Origin: Bacteroidota bacterium
GTDB taxonomy: Bacteria > Bacteroidota > Ignavibacteria > Kapaibacteriales > HRBIN21
Assembly (NCBI GenBank): GCA_030550395.1
Contig: JAUQPL010000005.1
Location: 66,007-130,006, forward strand
Reading direction: 5' to 3'
Length of the DNA stretch: 64,000 nucleotides
The translations under genes were made by a program, and so were the position numbers. The notes under the pieces are model-generated. The model searched no databases. It saw only the letters and a list, made by a program, of their open reading frames with translations, and was not told the DNA's origin. This document shows, piece by piece, positions 1 through 7,180 of this stretch. The number at the start of each line of letters is the position of its first letter. Within the stretch, counting starts at the first letter, position 1.

Positions 1-1735
1 ACTTGCCTTCCCGTATCCGTCGGTTGTAATCCACGATGTTCCGCTGCCCCGCCTGCGCCAAAAGGTCGTAACGGCGCTCCATCTCTAATTCCACCGCCTT
101 CAGAACAACGACGGCTGAATCGGGCGTCGTCACAATTGCCTCTCGGATGTCCGGCGAGAGCGCCAGGAAATGGCGCTCTAACATCGCATAGGGGGTCAGC
201 TCTACCTTCTTCGGATCAATGATGACCAGCTTCAGCTCCGAGGGACGCAGGCGGAAAAGGAGGGAGAGAATCATCGTGTTGATCCCCACACTCTTCCCCG
301 AGCCTGTTGCCCCCGCAATCAGCAGGTGAGGCATGCGTGCCAGATCCGCACAGTAAACCTCGCCCGTAATAGTCTTGCCCAAACCCAGCGGCAAGAGGGC
401 ATCGCTTTGCTGGAAGACCGGGGATTCCACAATGCTGCGGAACCGCACCAGTACCCGACGATGGTTCGGGATTTCTACCGCTATGGTTCCTCGCCCTGGC
501 ACTGGCGCAATGATGCGCACCCCCGGGGCCTTCAACGCCAAGGCAATGTCATCGGCAAGACCCTCAATCTGACTGATCTTGACCCCAGCCGCCGGAACGA
601 ACTCATACTGCGTCACGATAGGACCGGGGGTAACCGTAAGATTCTCAATCCCAATCCGGAACGTCTCCAACTTCTCTTGCAATAGGCGAGCATTCCGCCG
701 CAGCTCCTCTTCATCCACCTCTAAAGCGTCTTCGCCCGGTAGCAGCAATCCTGCTGTCGGTAGCGTATACTCAGCCTGCTCGCCCGATGGCACTGTCAAT
801 ACTTTTGCCCGTTCCGATGGGACCTCCACCGGAGGCTGCGACTTCGGAGCCCGTATATGCTGGGGATGCACAACCGGCTGCAGCACCATCGGTGAAGCAC
901 CCTGCAGAAGGGCTTCTCCAGAAGAGGACTCCGTCACCGGCTGAGTGTACCCTCTTGATGATACTGCAATGCGCACAATGCGAGCTGGCTCCCATTTGTC
1001 CAGTTTCTCCGCATCCTCCCCTGAAGAACTTGCCGACGGTGCAGCAACCGGACGCTGTCGCCTCTGCTCCCACCTATCCCGCGTCCGAGCCCATAGAAGA
1101 CGCACCCACGATATGGCCCGTTCACTCAGGCGGGGGAACTCCACCAGCACGACCACTGCCGCCACCGCCATGGTCAGCAAAAGCGCCCCAGCTGTTCCGG
1201 CTAACTGTCGCAACACCGTACCAACGAATGCCCCAACCTGTCCACTCCACTCCAAGGGGAGTTCAGCAAGGGGGGGAATCCCGCGCAGTGCGCCCACAAA
1301 GACCGCAAGCAACAGCGCAATTCCTCCAACAGAAGCACTCCTTCGCCAAACAGCTACCGATACCATTCCCCGCTTGAACAGCTCCCACGCCCACCATCCC
1401 ATAAGCAGAGGCAGCGCAAGCGCCCAGTAACCAATTCCGACAACAATTGCCAGATGTGCCAGCACCGCCCCAAGTAAGCCCAACCAGTTCTGCGTCGTCT
1501 CCGCCTTGAGACGAGCCTCTGGATCGGCACGCAGAAGCCCGAGGATATCACCCCACCGAAGACTCACATTGGGCTGATCCTCCGGCGCATACGATAGAAA
1601 CGCCAGCAGAAGGCACACGGAACCCACCCCAAGAGCTAATGCCCACAGGTAGTGCCGCTGGCGGTCGCGCCTTGTACCCCTCCGATGGCTCCCCCGCTCC
1701 CGTTTCGGGAGCCCTTCCGAAGACAGCGGACGCAT
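1..1735 (-). CDS. ftsK: DNA translocase FtsK/SpoIIIE (C-terminal part outside window)
   Basis: Septal DNA pump that moves chromosome termini through the closing division site. Reading the minus strand from the ATG at 1735 gives an open frame to the window edge, so the motor domain is cut off. The start has an AGAGGGG ribosome site about 6 nt upstream. A basic N-terminus is followed by hydrophobic segments (first near residues 28-47), a variable linker, then the FtsK beta and alpha domains; the Walker A motif GATGSGKS lies near residue 474. It follows comB by 13 nt and probably shares its promoter at 2548-2555. The family is certain; only the Walker B part and gamma domain are unseen. Confidence 0.95.
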   Translation of the reverse strand, partial: MRPLSSEGLPKRERGSHRRGTRRDRQRHYLWALALGVGSVCLLLAFLSYAPEDQPNVSLRWGDILGLLRADPEARLKAETTQNWLGLLGAVLAHLAIVVGIGYWALALPLLMGWWAWELFKRGMVSVAVWRRSASVGGIALLLAVFVGALRGIPPLAELPLEWSGQVGAFVGTVLRQLAGTAGALLLTMAVAAVVVLVEFPRLSERAISWVRLLWARTRDRWEQRRQRPVAAPSASSSGEDAEKLDKWEPARIVRIAVSSRGYTQPVTESSSGEALLQGASPMVLQPVVHPQHIRAPKSQPPVEVPSERAKVLTVPSGEQAEYTLPTAGLLLPGEDALEVDEEELRRNARLLQEKLETFRIGIENLTVTPGPIVTQYEFVPAAGVKISQIEGLADDIALALKAPGVRIIAPVPGRGTIAVEIPNHRRVLVRFRSIVESPVFQQSDALLPLGLGKTITGEVYCADLARMPHLLIAGATGSGKSVGINTMILSLLFRLRPSELKLVIIDPKKVELTPYAMLERHFLALSPDIREAIVTTPDSAVVVLKAVELEMERRYDLLAQAGQRNIVDYNRRIREGK

Positions 1736-1748
1736 CGCACACCCCTCT

Positions 1749-2525
1749 TTATGCTGCACATTCCGGCATATCTGCCGTCACCGACGCCACCTTAGCACTG
1801 CTCGGCTCCGCCGTAATCATACCACTGAACCATCGCGGGACAACCCAAAAACGGTCCCGCTGGACAGCATACTCAACATCGCGCTCCCTCCCCGTCAAGG
1901 CCAGAAACCGAGCATGCCGACTGCAGCGCATCATCACTGCAAAACAGTTCGAAGCAGCCTCCCGATAAACCGCCGCAGCCAGATGGGCTGCATCCGTTAA
2001 CGCCACAGAACGATAGCGCCGCAGCCCCTCAACAATTGCCCCGGCTCCGACAACATCTTCGTAAGCAATCGCCCCGCCATTCCCAGCACAACAGATCAAA
2101 ACCGTCCGTGGCCTCCACTGCCAGATGTACTCCAGTACCGCTCCGTTGTTAACCAACCCCGCCACGATAGTCCGAACCTCCTCCCCATCGGGAAGTTGCC
2201 GCAATAGAGGTGCCCCGTTACTGGAAACAAACGCAATAATCCGCCCGGCAACCCGCTCCGGCGTATACTCCACAGGAGAATTCTCCAGCTCAAAGCCCGG
2301 GATCGGCTGTCCCTCCTGCTCCCCTGCCAGAAGAACCGGTTGCGAACTCCGCTGTACAAATTCCCGAGCCTCCTCCGGCGTTGGGAAAGGCACAATCGCC
2401 TTCGCCCCATGCGCCAGCGCAGTACACAGCGTAGTACTGGTGCGCAGGACATCTACTACAATAAAGAGCATGCCGGCATCACCGCTGAGCTGCCGTGTTG
2501 GGGTCAGAACAACGTCAACCCGCAT
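1749..2525 (-). CDS. comB: ComB-like 2-phosphosulfolactate phosphatase family protein
   Basis: A 258-residue protein with the ComB hallmark VVDVLRTSTT near its N-terminus and conserved SSNGA and CCAGNGG segments. The founding enzyme dephosphorylates 2-phosphosulfolactate with Mg2+ in coenzyme M synthesis. Many bacteria without that pathway carry homologues, so the substrate here is unknown and no other coenzyme M gene is in view. I chose the ATG at 2525 over an in-frame TTG at 2561, because the -7 promoter match at 2548-2555 would lie inside a longer gene. The protein then begins MRVDVVLTP, as expected for the family. It leads into ftsK. Confidence 0.85.
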   Translation of the reverse strand: MRVDVVLTPTRQLSGDAGMLFIVVDVLRTSTTLCTALAHGAKAIVPFPTPEEAREFVQRSSQPVLLAGEQEGQPIPGFELENSPVEYTPERVAGRIIAFVSSNGAPLLRQLPDGEEVRTIVAGLVNNGAVLEYIWQWRPRTVLICCAGNGGAIAYEDVVGAGAIVEGLRRYRSVALTDAAHLAAAVYREAASNCFAVMMRCSRHARFLALTGRERDVEYAVQRDRFWVVPRWFSGMITAEPSSAKVASVTADMPECAA

Positions 2526-2547
2526 GACCACCGCCCAAGTGGACCAC

Positions 2548-2555
2548 CAAAAATA
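2548..2555 (-). promoter_or_regulatory. TAnnTTTG -7 promoter element for comB-ftsK
   Basis: The minus strand reads TATTTTTG, an exact match to the Bacteroidota -7 consensus, ending 22 nt before the comB ATG. No clear -33 TTG was found. Confidence 0.55.
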
Positions 2556-2633
2556 CGCCAAACTCGCCCTTTTCTACACCCCACACTCCCGCCCCCCTTA
2601 ACTCGTCACCACCGCTGGTCGCACAGCTGGACA

Positions 2634-2987
2634 ATGCCCATGCAATGGATCATACTCCTGTGCGCACTTGCCCTCGGCTGCACCCGCTCCCCAGCTCCAA
2701 CCTCCCCGCACAATTCCAAGCCCATACTCGATAGCCTCACTATCTCCCCTTCCATCCTTCGCGTCGGACAGCCCGCAACGGTAACCTGTTATGCACACGA
2801 CCCCGACGGAGATGAGCTAACGTATCACTGGAGTGTTTCTGCCGGCACCATTGTCGGTCACGGCTCGCGCGTCCATTATATCCCCGACCCTTGCTGTGGC
2901 GGGCTGACGAACACAATTAGCGTCGTGGTCAAGGACGGCAAAGGCGGGGCAGTACAAGGACAACTCCATGTGGCAGTCTCGCCATAA
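2634..2987 (+). CDS. Small lipoprotein with Ig/PKD-like domain
   Basis: A 117-residue protein. The N-terminus is a lipoprotein signal (hydrophobic run, then LALGC lipobox with Cys16). The mature part looks like one immunoglobulin or PKD-type beta sandwich: it has the pattern PATVTCYAHDPDGDELTYHWS and ends in a VVVKDGKGG strand. A CC pair (DPCCGGL) sits in the middle. The last 20 nt overlap the next gene, which also carries a CC pair near its N-terminus, so the two are probably co-translated and may work together at the outer membrane. A second in-frame ATG lies at 2640. Function is unknown. Confidence 0.75.
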   Translation: MPMQWIILLCALALGCTRSPAPTSPHNSKPILDSLTISPSILRVGQPATVTCYAHDPDGDELTYHWSVSAGTIVGHGSRVHYIPDPCCGGLTNTISVVVKDGKGGAVQGQLHVAVSP

Positions 2988-3918
2988 AGCCCTGCCCCTT
3001 TTGTGGACAGGGATCGTCTGCCTGCTACAGGCACCGGCAAGTTGGGGACAGTCCTGTTGTGGACCACCGCTACTTTCGCTCTCCGGTACTGAGCGGGGCG
3101 TCAGCCCAGGCACGGCACTGACCCTTACCCTTGCCTACCGTTTCATGCGCTTTGCCCACACCGTCAATGGTACTACCACAATTCCCGACCCGCTGGGGCG
3201 CACCGGGTTCAGCCACCTTTGGCGAGTGGAGGCCGAAGTGACTCCCTTCCCTCAGTGGGCCTTCCTGCTATCACTACCGTTTGTGGCAAAGGGACGCACG
3301 CTTCGGGTTGACACCCTCACCGCCACGGATAATGCTGCCGGCATCGGCGATGTTTTCTTCCTTCTCAAGCGCGATATCAGCCCAGCGGCTTGGCAATCCT
3401 CATGGAACATTGCCCTTGGGGCGGGCATCAAAGCTCCCACGGGGGCATTCAACCGCGAGCGCAATGGCGTGCGCCTTCCCCGAGATCTCCAGCCCGGTAC
3501 GGGCACATGGGAAGCTCTCGGCTGGGCCTTCCTCGGCTTCTTCCCCTCAGAGAGCGAATTCACCCTTGCAAGCTCTCTCCTCTTTCGCTCACCGCTCCAG
3601 GCCGATGAGCTCGGCTATCGCAACGGTATAGAGTTCCAAGCTCTCCTTTCCGGCACATGGATAACCTGTCCGCTCCCATTCCTGCTCCCCCACGGTGCAC
3701 TCCGGCTCCGAATGACAACGGCTGACAAACTCAACGGCATCCCTTTTTCCGCCACAGGAGGCTACTGGCTGGATGCCCTCCCGGCATTGACCCTCCTAGC
3801 CCCACCCTTTGCCCTACAGCTGCAGGGCACAATCCCCCTCCTTCGCCACACCCGGGGCCCCCAACTGGTCCACTCATGGGGCATCGCTGCAGACATAAGC
3901 TGGAGCCCCCTACCGTAG
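2968..3918 (+). CDS. Predicted outer-membrane beta-barrel protein
   Basis: A 316-residue protein with a signal peptide ending near ASWGQ, followed by SCCGPP. The rest is alternating polar and hydrophobic strands rich in aromatic residues, of the kind seen in the MetA/phenol-degradation family of outer-membrane channels (for example FSHLWRVEAEVTPFPQWAF and GIGDVFFLLKRDI, then paired barrel strands). It ends close to the convergent rdgB fusion gene, leaving 3 nt. The substrate cannot be deduced. Translation is probably coupled to the upstream lipoprotein. The barrel call is an inference from strand pattern, not from a recognised motif. Confidence 0.65.
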   Translation: MWQSRHKALPLLWTGIVCLLQAPASWGQSCCGPPLLSLSGTERGVSPGTALTLTLAYRFMRFAHTVNGTTTIPDPLGRTGFSHLWRVEAEVTPFPQWAFLLSLPFVAKGRTLRVDTLTATDNAAGIGDVFFLLKRDISPAAWQSSWNIALGAGIKAPTGAFNRERNGVRLPRDLQPGTGTWEALGWAFLGFFPSESEFTLASSLLFRSPLQADELGYRNGIEFQALLSGTWITCPLPFLLPHGALRLRMTTADKLNGIPFSATGGYWLDALPALTLLAPPFALQLQGTIPLLRHTRGPQLVHSWGIAADISWSPLP

Positions 3919-3921
3919 CCT

Positions 3922-5166
3922 CTACCACCGCTGAGCTTGTTGCCACTCCTCCTGAAGCCGCTCCCAGCTTGACGGACTGCAATAGGGGCGTAGGTATTCC
4001 AGGATCTCTGTTGCCTGTTCCGGTGAAATGCCGAAGCGGAGCATCCCCCGCAGATGAGACCGCAGCTGCCGCCACCAACCACCACTGGCTAATACCGCCA
4101 CGGCTGCGCATTCTCGCTCCAATGGTGATAACTCCGAGCGTGCTAACACTTCCCCATATGCCACCCGAAGCACCAACTCCTCTAAAATTGGGCTCGCTTG
4201 CCGTAAGCGCTCCCGGACCCGTTCGCTCTGTTCGCCGTAAACACGAGCGAAGAGTTCCTGCCCACGGGCCAAAGCATCGTCCGTTTCTGCTTCTAACGTC
4301 TCCCACACCAGCCCTAACCTCTGACAGACCGTCCGCGCAAGCTGCAGTGCCTCTATCGCAGCCGGGAACCCAGCAAATAGGCACACCTGCAATAACCCCT
4401 CTGCCAAAGCACGGATAGGCATCCCTGCCCGCAGCGCTTGGGAAATGAGCTCTTGCAGAAGTTCCCCCTGCTCCGCCTGCCCTGCAACGGCACTGATACG
4501 CACCAACCACGGTAACCATGGAGGAAGCTGCACTTGCTCCACTACCGGTACCTCTGCCCCTTCTTCCTGCTCCAGCCGCCGCAGGAATTGAAGGAGCGCA
4601 AGAATTGCCTGGTGACGATGGCTAATCCGATTTTTCTCCCACGGCTCCATCTCCCCAAACGTTCGCTCATATCCCCGAGGCAGGAAAATCGGATCGTAGC
4701 CAAAACCTCCTTCGCCCCGCTCCTCTAAGGCCACCGTCCCTTCCACAATACCCTCCACGCACACAGTGCGCAGCTGATCCCGATAGCAGAGCACGCACCG
4801 AAAACGCGCTGTCCGCCTCTCTGGCGGGACGTCACGGAGAAGCTCCAACACCGCTCGGCGATTCTCCGCCTCCGTTCCGACAAAGCGCGCCGAGCGAACC
4901 CCCGGCCGCCCCCCTAAGGCTTCCACCTCAAAGCCGGTGTCATCGGCAACCACGGGCTGATAGATCCGTTCAAATAACGCCGTCGCCTTCAAGTACGCAT
5001 TCTCCTCCAGTGTGCCCCCACTCTCTTCGCTCCCCTGCCATGGAACTCCCAAAACCGCCTCAGGAGCCACAAACTCCAGTTCCCCCGGGGCTACTTCAGC
5101 AGCAATCTGCTGGAACTCCTGCAGCTTGTGCCAATTGTTCGTCGCAACAACTATACGCCATCCCAT
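3922..5166 (-). CDS. rdgB: RdgB/HAM1 NTP pyrophosphatase fused to a double carboxymuconolactone decarboxylase-like region
   Basis: The first ~195 residues are a full RdgB enzyme, which hydrolyses dITP, XTP and ITP to keep damaged purines out of DNA. Motifs include VATNNWHK at the N-terminus, ADDTGFEVEALGG, the GYDPIF loop and the closing SHR. RdgB proteins usually stop near 200 residues, but this frame runs to 414. Residues ~220-290 (LRAGMPIRALAEGLLQVCLF, then AGFPAA) and ~330-390 (LERECAAVAVLASGG, then HLRGMLRFGISPEQ) resemble the two halves of a carboxymuconolactone decarboxylase protein without the redox CxxC. The ATG overlaps the upstream aminotransferase by 16 nt. The fusion is visible in sequence; the role of the second half is unknown. 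Confidence 0.9.
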   Translation of the reverse strand: MGWRIVVATNNWHKLQEFQQIAAEVAPGELEFVAPEAVLGVPWQGSEESGGTLEENAYLKATALFERIYQPVVADDTGFEVEALGGRPGVRSARFVGTEAENRRAVLELLRDVPPERRTARFRCVLCYRDQLRTVCVEGIVEGTVALEERGEGGFGYDPIFLPRGYERTFGEMEPWEKNRISHRHQAILALLQFLRRLEQEEGAEVPVVEQVQLPPWLPWLVRISAVAGQAEQGELLQELISQALRAGMPIRALAEGLLQVCLFAGFPAAIEALQLARTVCQRLGLVWETLEAETDDALARGQELFARVYGEQSERVRERLRQASPILEELVLRVAYGEVLARSELSPLERECAAVAVLASGGWWRQLRSHLRGMLRFGISPEQATEILEYLRPYCSPSSWERLQEEWQQAQRW

Positions 5167-6299
5167 GACGGGTTCGGACCCAGCTCCTCCCTCACCCGAC
5201 GAAGGGCCTCATCCATACGGACGGGGTGTCCCATTTCCTCAAGAAGCACTCCCAGGGCCGACACCAATGCCAGGATGTCGGCCCCGGAGAGAGCCCCCAT
5301 GTGTCCAATCCGCATGACCCGCCCCTCCAACTGTCCCTGCCCTCCAGCCACCCAGATGCCAAACCGCTCTTGCAAAAGACGGGGCAAGGAGCGATGCGCA
5401 TCTGCGAGCTCCACAACCGTAACGGCATGCGATCCCCCCTGTCCAAAGATAGGCATACCGAACACCTCCAAAGCTGCTCGGACGGCACGAGCATAACGCC
5501 GATGCCGCTCCCAGTGCGGCTCCAGCCCATTGGCAAAATACCGCTCAAGCACGTACGCCAACGCCCGCACCAATGATACCGCCGGAGTCCACGCCGTCAT
5601 GTTTTCCCTCCAGCGCTCATAGGCTACCTGGAGGTCAAAGTATACCGTCGCCGGAGGGTGCTTTTGCACAAACTCCCACGCCCGCCGACTTAACCCAACG
5701 AAAGCCAACCCCGGGGGCAAAAAGAAGGCCTTCTGCGAAGCCGCCACCACTGCGTCCAACCCCCACGCTTCCATCGGGCACGGATGGACTCCAACGGCCG
5801 TGATAGCATCCACACAGATGAAGGCCTCCGACACCTCCCGGACCGCTGCCGCACAAGACTCCAAATCGGCCAAGGCCCCTGTGGAGGTCTCACTGTACAC
5901 AATCCACACCGCCTGCACCGGCTCTGAGCGACGAACCACCTCCTGCAATTGCTCCGCCGGAACCACCTCTCCCCAAGGCGCCGACACCCGAACGACCTCT
6001 GCTCCCGCCCGCTCGGCAATCCGCGCACAATGCTCACCAAACCGGCCTGCCGTCGCTACCACAACCCGACTGCCCGAAGGACAAAGACCCCGAGCCACCG
6101 CCTCAATCCCACCACTGCCCGAACTAGTCAACACAACTACAGGGGCGCCCGCCCCCCAAAGTTCTTGCAAACGCCGATGAACAGGCGCCAGAAGGCGCTG
6201 AAATGCCTCTGAGCGATGGGGGACTACTTGCTCGGACAGCACTCGCAGAACATCATCCGGCACGGGAACGGGTCCCGGCGTGAAAAGTCGATGCCCCAT
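5151..6299 (-). CDS. Class V PLP-dependent aminotransferase (serine/alanine-glyoxylate type)
   Basis: A 382-residue enzyme of the family that includes alanine-glyoxylate and serine-pyruvate aminotransferases and PucG. It begins with the typical TPGPVPVPDDV and has the cofactor-ring segment VDAITAVG. The PLP-binding lysine is Lys190 in ASQKAFFLPPG. The C-terminal domain carries RIGHMG, which positions the substrate carboxylate. The ATG at 6299 was preferred to one at 6338, because the shorter form starts at the family's usual MGHRLFTPGP. The gene overlaps the upstream methyltransferase by 47 nt and the downstream rdgB by 16 nt. Exact substrate is unresolved. Confidence 0.88.
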   Translation of the reverse strand: MGHRLFTPGPVPVPDDVLRVLSEQVVPHRSEAFQRLLAPVHRRLQELWGAGAPVVVLTSSGSGGIEAVARGLCPSGSRVVVATAGRFGEHCARIAERAGAEVVRVSAPWGEVVPAEQLQEVVRRSEPVQAVWIVYSETSTGALADLESCAAAVREVSEAFICVDAITAVGVHPCPMEAWGLDAVVAASQKAFFLPPGLAFVGLSRRAWEFVQKHPPATVYFDLQVAYERWRENMTAWTPAVSLVRALAYVLERYFANGLEPHWERHRRYARAVRAALEVFGMPIFGQGGSHAVTVVELADAHRSLPRLLQERFGIWVAGGQGQLEGRVMRIGHMGALSGADILALVSALGVLLEEMGHPVRMDEALRRVREELGPNPSWDGV

Positions 6300-7068
6300 G
6301 AGACTGCCAAAAGTGATACAACACAATTGCCGTCGCAATCGCCACGTTGAGCGATTCTATCAGCCCACTGCCTGGAATGCGGAAAAATATGCGACATCTT
6401 TGACGCACCGCCTCTGAAAGCCCATGGGCCTCACTGCCAACAGCTACAACTGCCCGTCGCGGTAAGCGGACCCGCTCTAAAGGTATCCCCGCATCCGCTT
6501 GCGTTCCCAAGAGCACATATCCCCGTTTCTGGATTTCCTGAAGCATCCCCTCCGCCTCCTGAGCTCGGTGCAGCTCTAGATGGAACACTGCTCCCGCACT
6601 TGCTCGAACCACCTTAGGGTTGTACACATCAACGCCACCGGGCATGAGGATGATTCCGCGCCAGCCAAACCAAAGAGCCGTCCGCAACAACGTCCCCACG
6701 TTCCCCGGATCAGCCACGCCGTCAAGAAGAAGCATCCTCTCCTCCCACGTCGGCTCCTCCACCGGGTAGCTGACAACCGCCAGGATATCCTGAGGTGTCT
6801 CCGTTGAACAGAGGCTTGCAAACTGTCGCTCGGTAGCCGTGTAGACGACAGCTCCGCGATAGATAAACTCCTGGGCTAACCGCCGGACCTCTGCCCCCGC
6901 CCCTTCCCGTATGACCACAACCAACGCCCGATACGACCGACTATAGAGTAGCTCCCGGCATACCCGAACGCCTTCTGCAATAAACTCTCCATGGAACTCT
7001 CGCTCCTGCCGATCCCACAGTCGGCGGATGTGCCTTCGCATACTCTCCCTTAACATTACCCGCTCCAT
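6253..7068 (-). CDS. TrmH/SpoU-family RNA 2'-O-ribose methyltransferase
   Basis: A 271-residue protein with an N-terminal substrate-binding segment and a C-terminal SPOUT knot domain. All three SpoU motifs are present: LLDGVADPGNVGTLLRTA, VAVGSEAHGLS and IESLNVAIATAIVLYHF. These enzymes use S-adenosylmethionine to methylate the ribose 2'-OH of rRNA or tRNA. The extra N-terminal domain suggests the RlmB/TsnR branch, which acts on 23S rRNA, but the target base cannot be assigned. It is first in a minus-strand operon with the aminotransferase and rdgB fusion. The operon probably starts at the -7 element at 7094-7101, 25 nt upstream of the ATG. Confidence 0.9.
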   Translation of the reverse strand: MERVMLRESMRRHIRRLWDRQEREFHGEFIAEGVRVCRELLYSRSYRALVVVIREGAGAEVRRLAQEFIYRGAVVYTATERQFASLCSTETPQDILAVVSYPVEEPTWEERMLLLDGVADPGNVGTLLRTALWFGWRGIILMPGGVDVYNPKVVRASAGAVFHLELHRAQEAEGMLQEIQKRGYVLLGTQADAGIPLERVRLPRRAVVAVGSEAHGLSEAVRQRCRIFFRIPGSGLIESLNVAIATAIVLYHFWQSHGASTFHAGTRSRAG

Positions 7069-7093
7069 CTCTTGCGTCCCTCCGGGACACCTG

Positions 7094-7101
7094 CAAAATT
7101 A
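7094..7101 (-). promoter_or_regulatory. TAnnTTTG -7 element for the trmH-aminotransferase-rdgB operon
   Basis: The minus strand reads TAATTTTG, ending 25 nt before the methyltransferase ATG. It lies back to back with the plus-strand element at 7148-7155. Confidence 0.6.
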
Positions 7102-7147
7102 CAGGACGCTTTTCCCTAAGCCCGAGATACGGTGGAGGGAAAGCAAG

Positions 7148-7155
7148 TAATTTTG
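7148..7155 (+). promoter_or_regulatory. TAnnTTTG -7 element for the large secreted protein
   Basis: TAATTTTG ends 25 nt before the ATG at 7181. No convincing -33 TTG is present. Confidence 0.6.
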
Positions 7156-7180
7156 TTGCCCAGCAAACCGCGCATAGCGT

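Noticed and set aside
787-1377. Plus-strand open frame of 196 codons
   Set aside because: It lies antisense to the ftsK linker and membrane region, whose minus-strand frame has clear FtsK motifs.
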